Positions 62,936 to 64,000 of a DNA stretch of 64,000 nucleotides are shown one piece after another. A program made the translations under genes and the position numbers. The stretch's first letter is position 1. Each line of letters begins with the position of its first letter. Origin of the DNA: Euwallacea fornicatus (taxonomy: Eukaryota; Arthropoda; Insecta; Coleoptera; Curculionidae); contig NC_089565.1 in assembly GCF_040115645.1 (NCBI RefSeq), positions 124,001 through 188,000 of the forward strand, written 5' to 3'. Under the pieces are notes generated by a model. It was not told where the DNA came from and ran no database searches. It saw only the letters and a list, made by a program, of their open reading frames with translations.

Positions 62936-63258
62936 TTTGCTTAAACATACAATAACGATAAAATCGTTCCAATATTTAGGAATATTTTGGAATAATATCA
63001 GGACAAATTTGTTCATTATTTAAGGAGTTTTTTGCTGTTCCGATTATTTATTATATATCAAATACATAGTAAGCGACATCGAAACCTGAACAGCCACAAA
63101 AAATATACCCATTTTGTGCATTTATGATGCCATAAAAAGATACGATTACATTTTCAGTTTTGACGGTTTGCATGTATAGATTTTTTTTATTTTTACGAAA
63201 TATAGAAAAGTTACCCCGAACAAGGACCCCAGGGATCGCCGCTCTCACCATTCCTATA
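62936..63258. other. Sequence without recognised feature
   Basis: About 320 AT-rich bases between the Tc1-L remnant and the next CAGGG end. No coding sequence or TIR recognised. Confidence 0.45.
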
Positions 63259-64000
63259 CAGGGTGGGGCACCAAGAGCGCCTCGGAGTATTACTTCCTTA
63301 ATAATAATTTGATCGAAAATTGTTTTTAGAGGTGTATGTAGGACCTTACAAGGTACATTTTAAAAATATTTTCATTTATACAGGGTGTATATAAAAAAAG
63401 ATACATCTCAAACATATGTTTTTTTAATAGAACACCCTGTATTTTAGTACATATTTGGAATTATAAGAAGAAAATAGTACAAGTTTGTATAACACACATT
63501 GGGTTTAAAACAATCGTTTCTCGAGAAATTTTAGAAAATATTAAAATGCAAGAGTTAAGAAAATTTTTTTTTGTTAGGTGAAATGAGTTACTTAGCTATT
63601 ATTTTTTTACTATTACTTCTTAAGTACAAACTAATCATCAAACTAGAATAAATTATTTACTAAACTGATATACAGGGTAAGCAAAAAGAATGGTCAAATT
63701 TTATTCCCTTATAATTTAGCATAACTTTTTTATTTCAAATAATGGAATATATACATTTTTATGTATTACTTAGAATCACTAATTAATTCCCTTTCAATTG
63801 ATACTATAGTGTTCTATACCTATCTTTTACCGTTTTCCCATAATATGAAATTTTATTTAATTTTCAATAATAACATTAAATAATACAAATTATGCCTTGG
63901 ATTGGTTGCTATGGTTATTAAAGAAAGTTAAAGAAAGCTAATTATAGAGGACGAATTTTAAAAGTATTTATTAAAGTTTAACAGATTCCCAAAAAAATTT
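63259..64000. mobile_element. Right-edge cluster of CAGGG-type ends
   Basis: CAGGGTGGGGCACCAAGAGC begins at 63259 after TA. At 63381-63439 is a 59-bp miniature with ends CAGGGTGT and ACACCCTG beside TA. At 63673 CAGGGTAAGCAAAAAGAATG begins after TA. No partner ends are seen for the first and third before the window ends, and no coding remnants are visible. They are probably left ends of long-TIR elements or MITEs that continue right. Confidence 0.45.

Overview
The window is AT-rich animal nuclear DNA, most likely insect. It holds one spliced cellular gene, a divergent Rho-family GTPase (coding exons 21699-30174). Almost everything else is transposable elements nested inside one another. I saw no rRNA, tRNA, CRISPR array or bacterial-type operon. 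Labels used below: Tc1-A to Tc1-M are Tc1-like elements (DD34E transposase); Mar-1 to Mar-4 are mariners (DD34D); LT-1 to LT-18 are a third IS630/Tc1/mariner group with long terminal inverted repeats (TIRs), mostly starting CAGGG, and a third catalytic Asp 41 or 43 residues after the second; FB are foldback elements; Jk-1 is a Jockey-like LINE; HAL-1 is an ORF1-only LINE.

Layout. 1-5936: a stack in which Tc1-A sits in Tc1-B, Tc1-B in Tc1-C, Tc1-C in Tc1-D; Mar-1 also sits in Tc1-C, Tc1-E sits in Tc1-D, and a solo LTR sits in Tc1-E. 6127-8288: LT-1. 8440-20480: one Jockey-like LINE on the minus strand, cut into five pieces by HAL-1, Tc1-F, Tc1-G (itself carrying a second solo LTR) and LT-2. 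20481-30174: promoter side and body of the Rho gene; intron 1 (7.7 kb) holds LT-3 with Tc1-H inside it, Mar-2, FB-1, LT-4 and the separated arms of an older inverted repeat. 30289-32765: FB-2 with Mar-3 inside. 33140-36453: LT-5 with LT-6 inside, then LT-7. 36458-43116: Tc1-I, which has swallowed LT-8, Tc1-J (intact transposase) and LT-9. 43717-48758: LT-10 to LT-13. 49945-55638: LT-14, LT-15 (with Mar-4) and LT-16. 55734-59905: LT-17, a Tc1 remnant and LT-18. 60098-62935: a Tc1 remnant carrying Tc1-M. 63259-64000: ends of further short CAGGG elements.

In most nests the host reading frame is recovered when the insert and one target-site copy are removed (TA for Tc1/mariner/LT, 4 bp for the LTRs, 14 bp for HAL-1), so relative ages can be read directly. 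Best candidates for recent activity are Tc1-J (complete 339-codon transposase, near-identical TIRs) and LT-17 (complete except for one base missing from a poly-T run). The most unusual features are the long-TIR group itself, its foldback derivatives that keep only the DNA-binding end or only the C-terminal end of the transposase, shared subterminal motifs across divergent members, and the shortened Rho protein.
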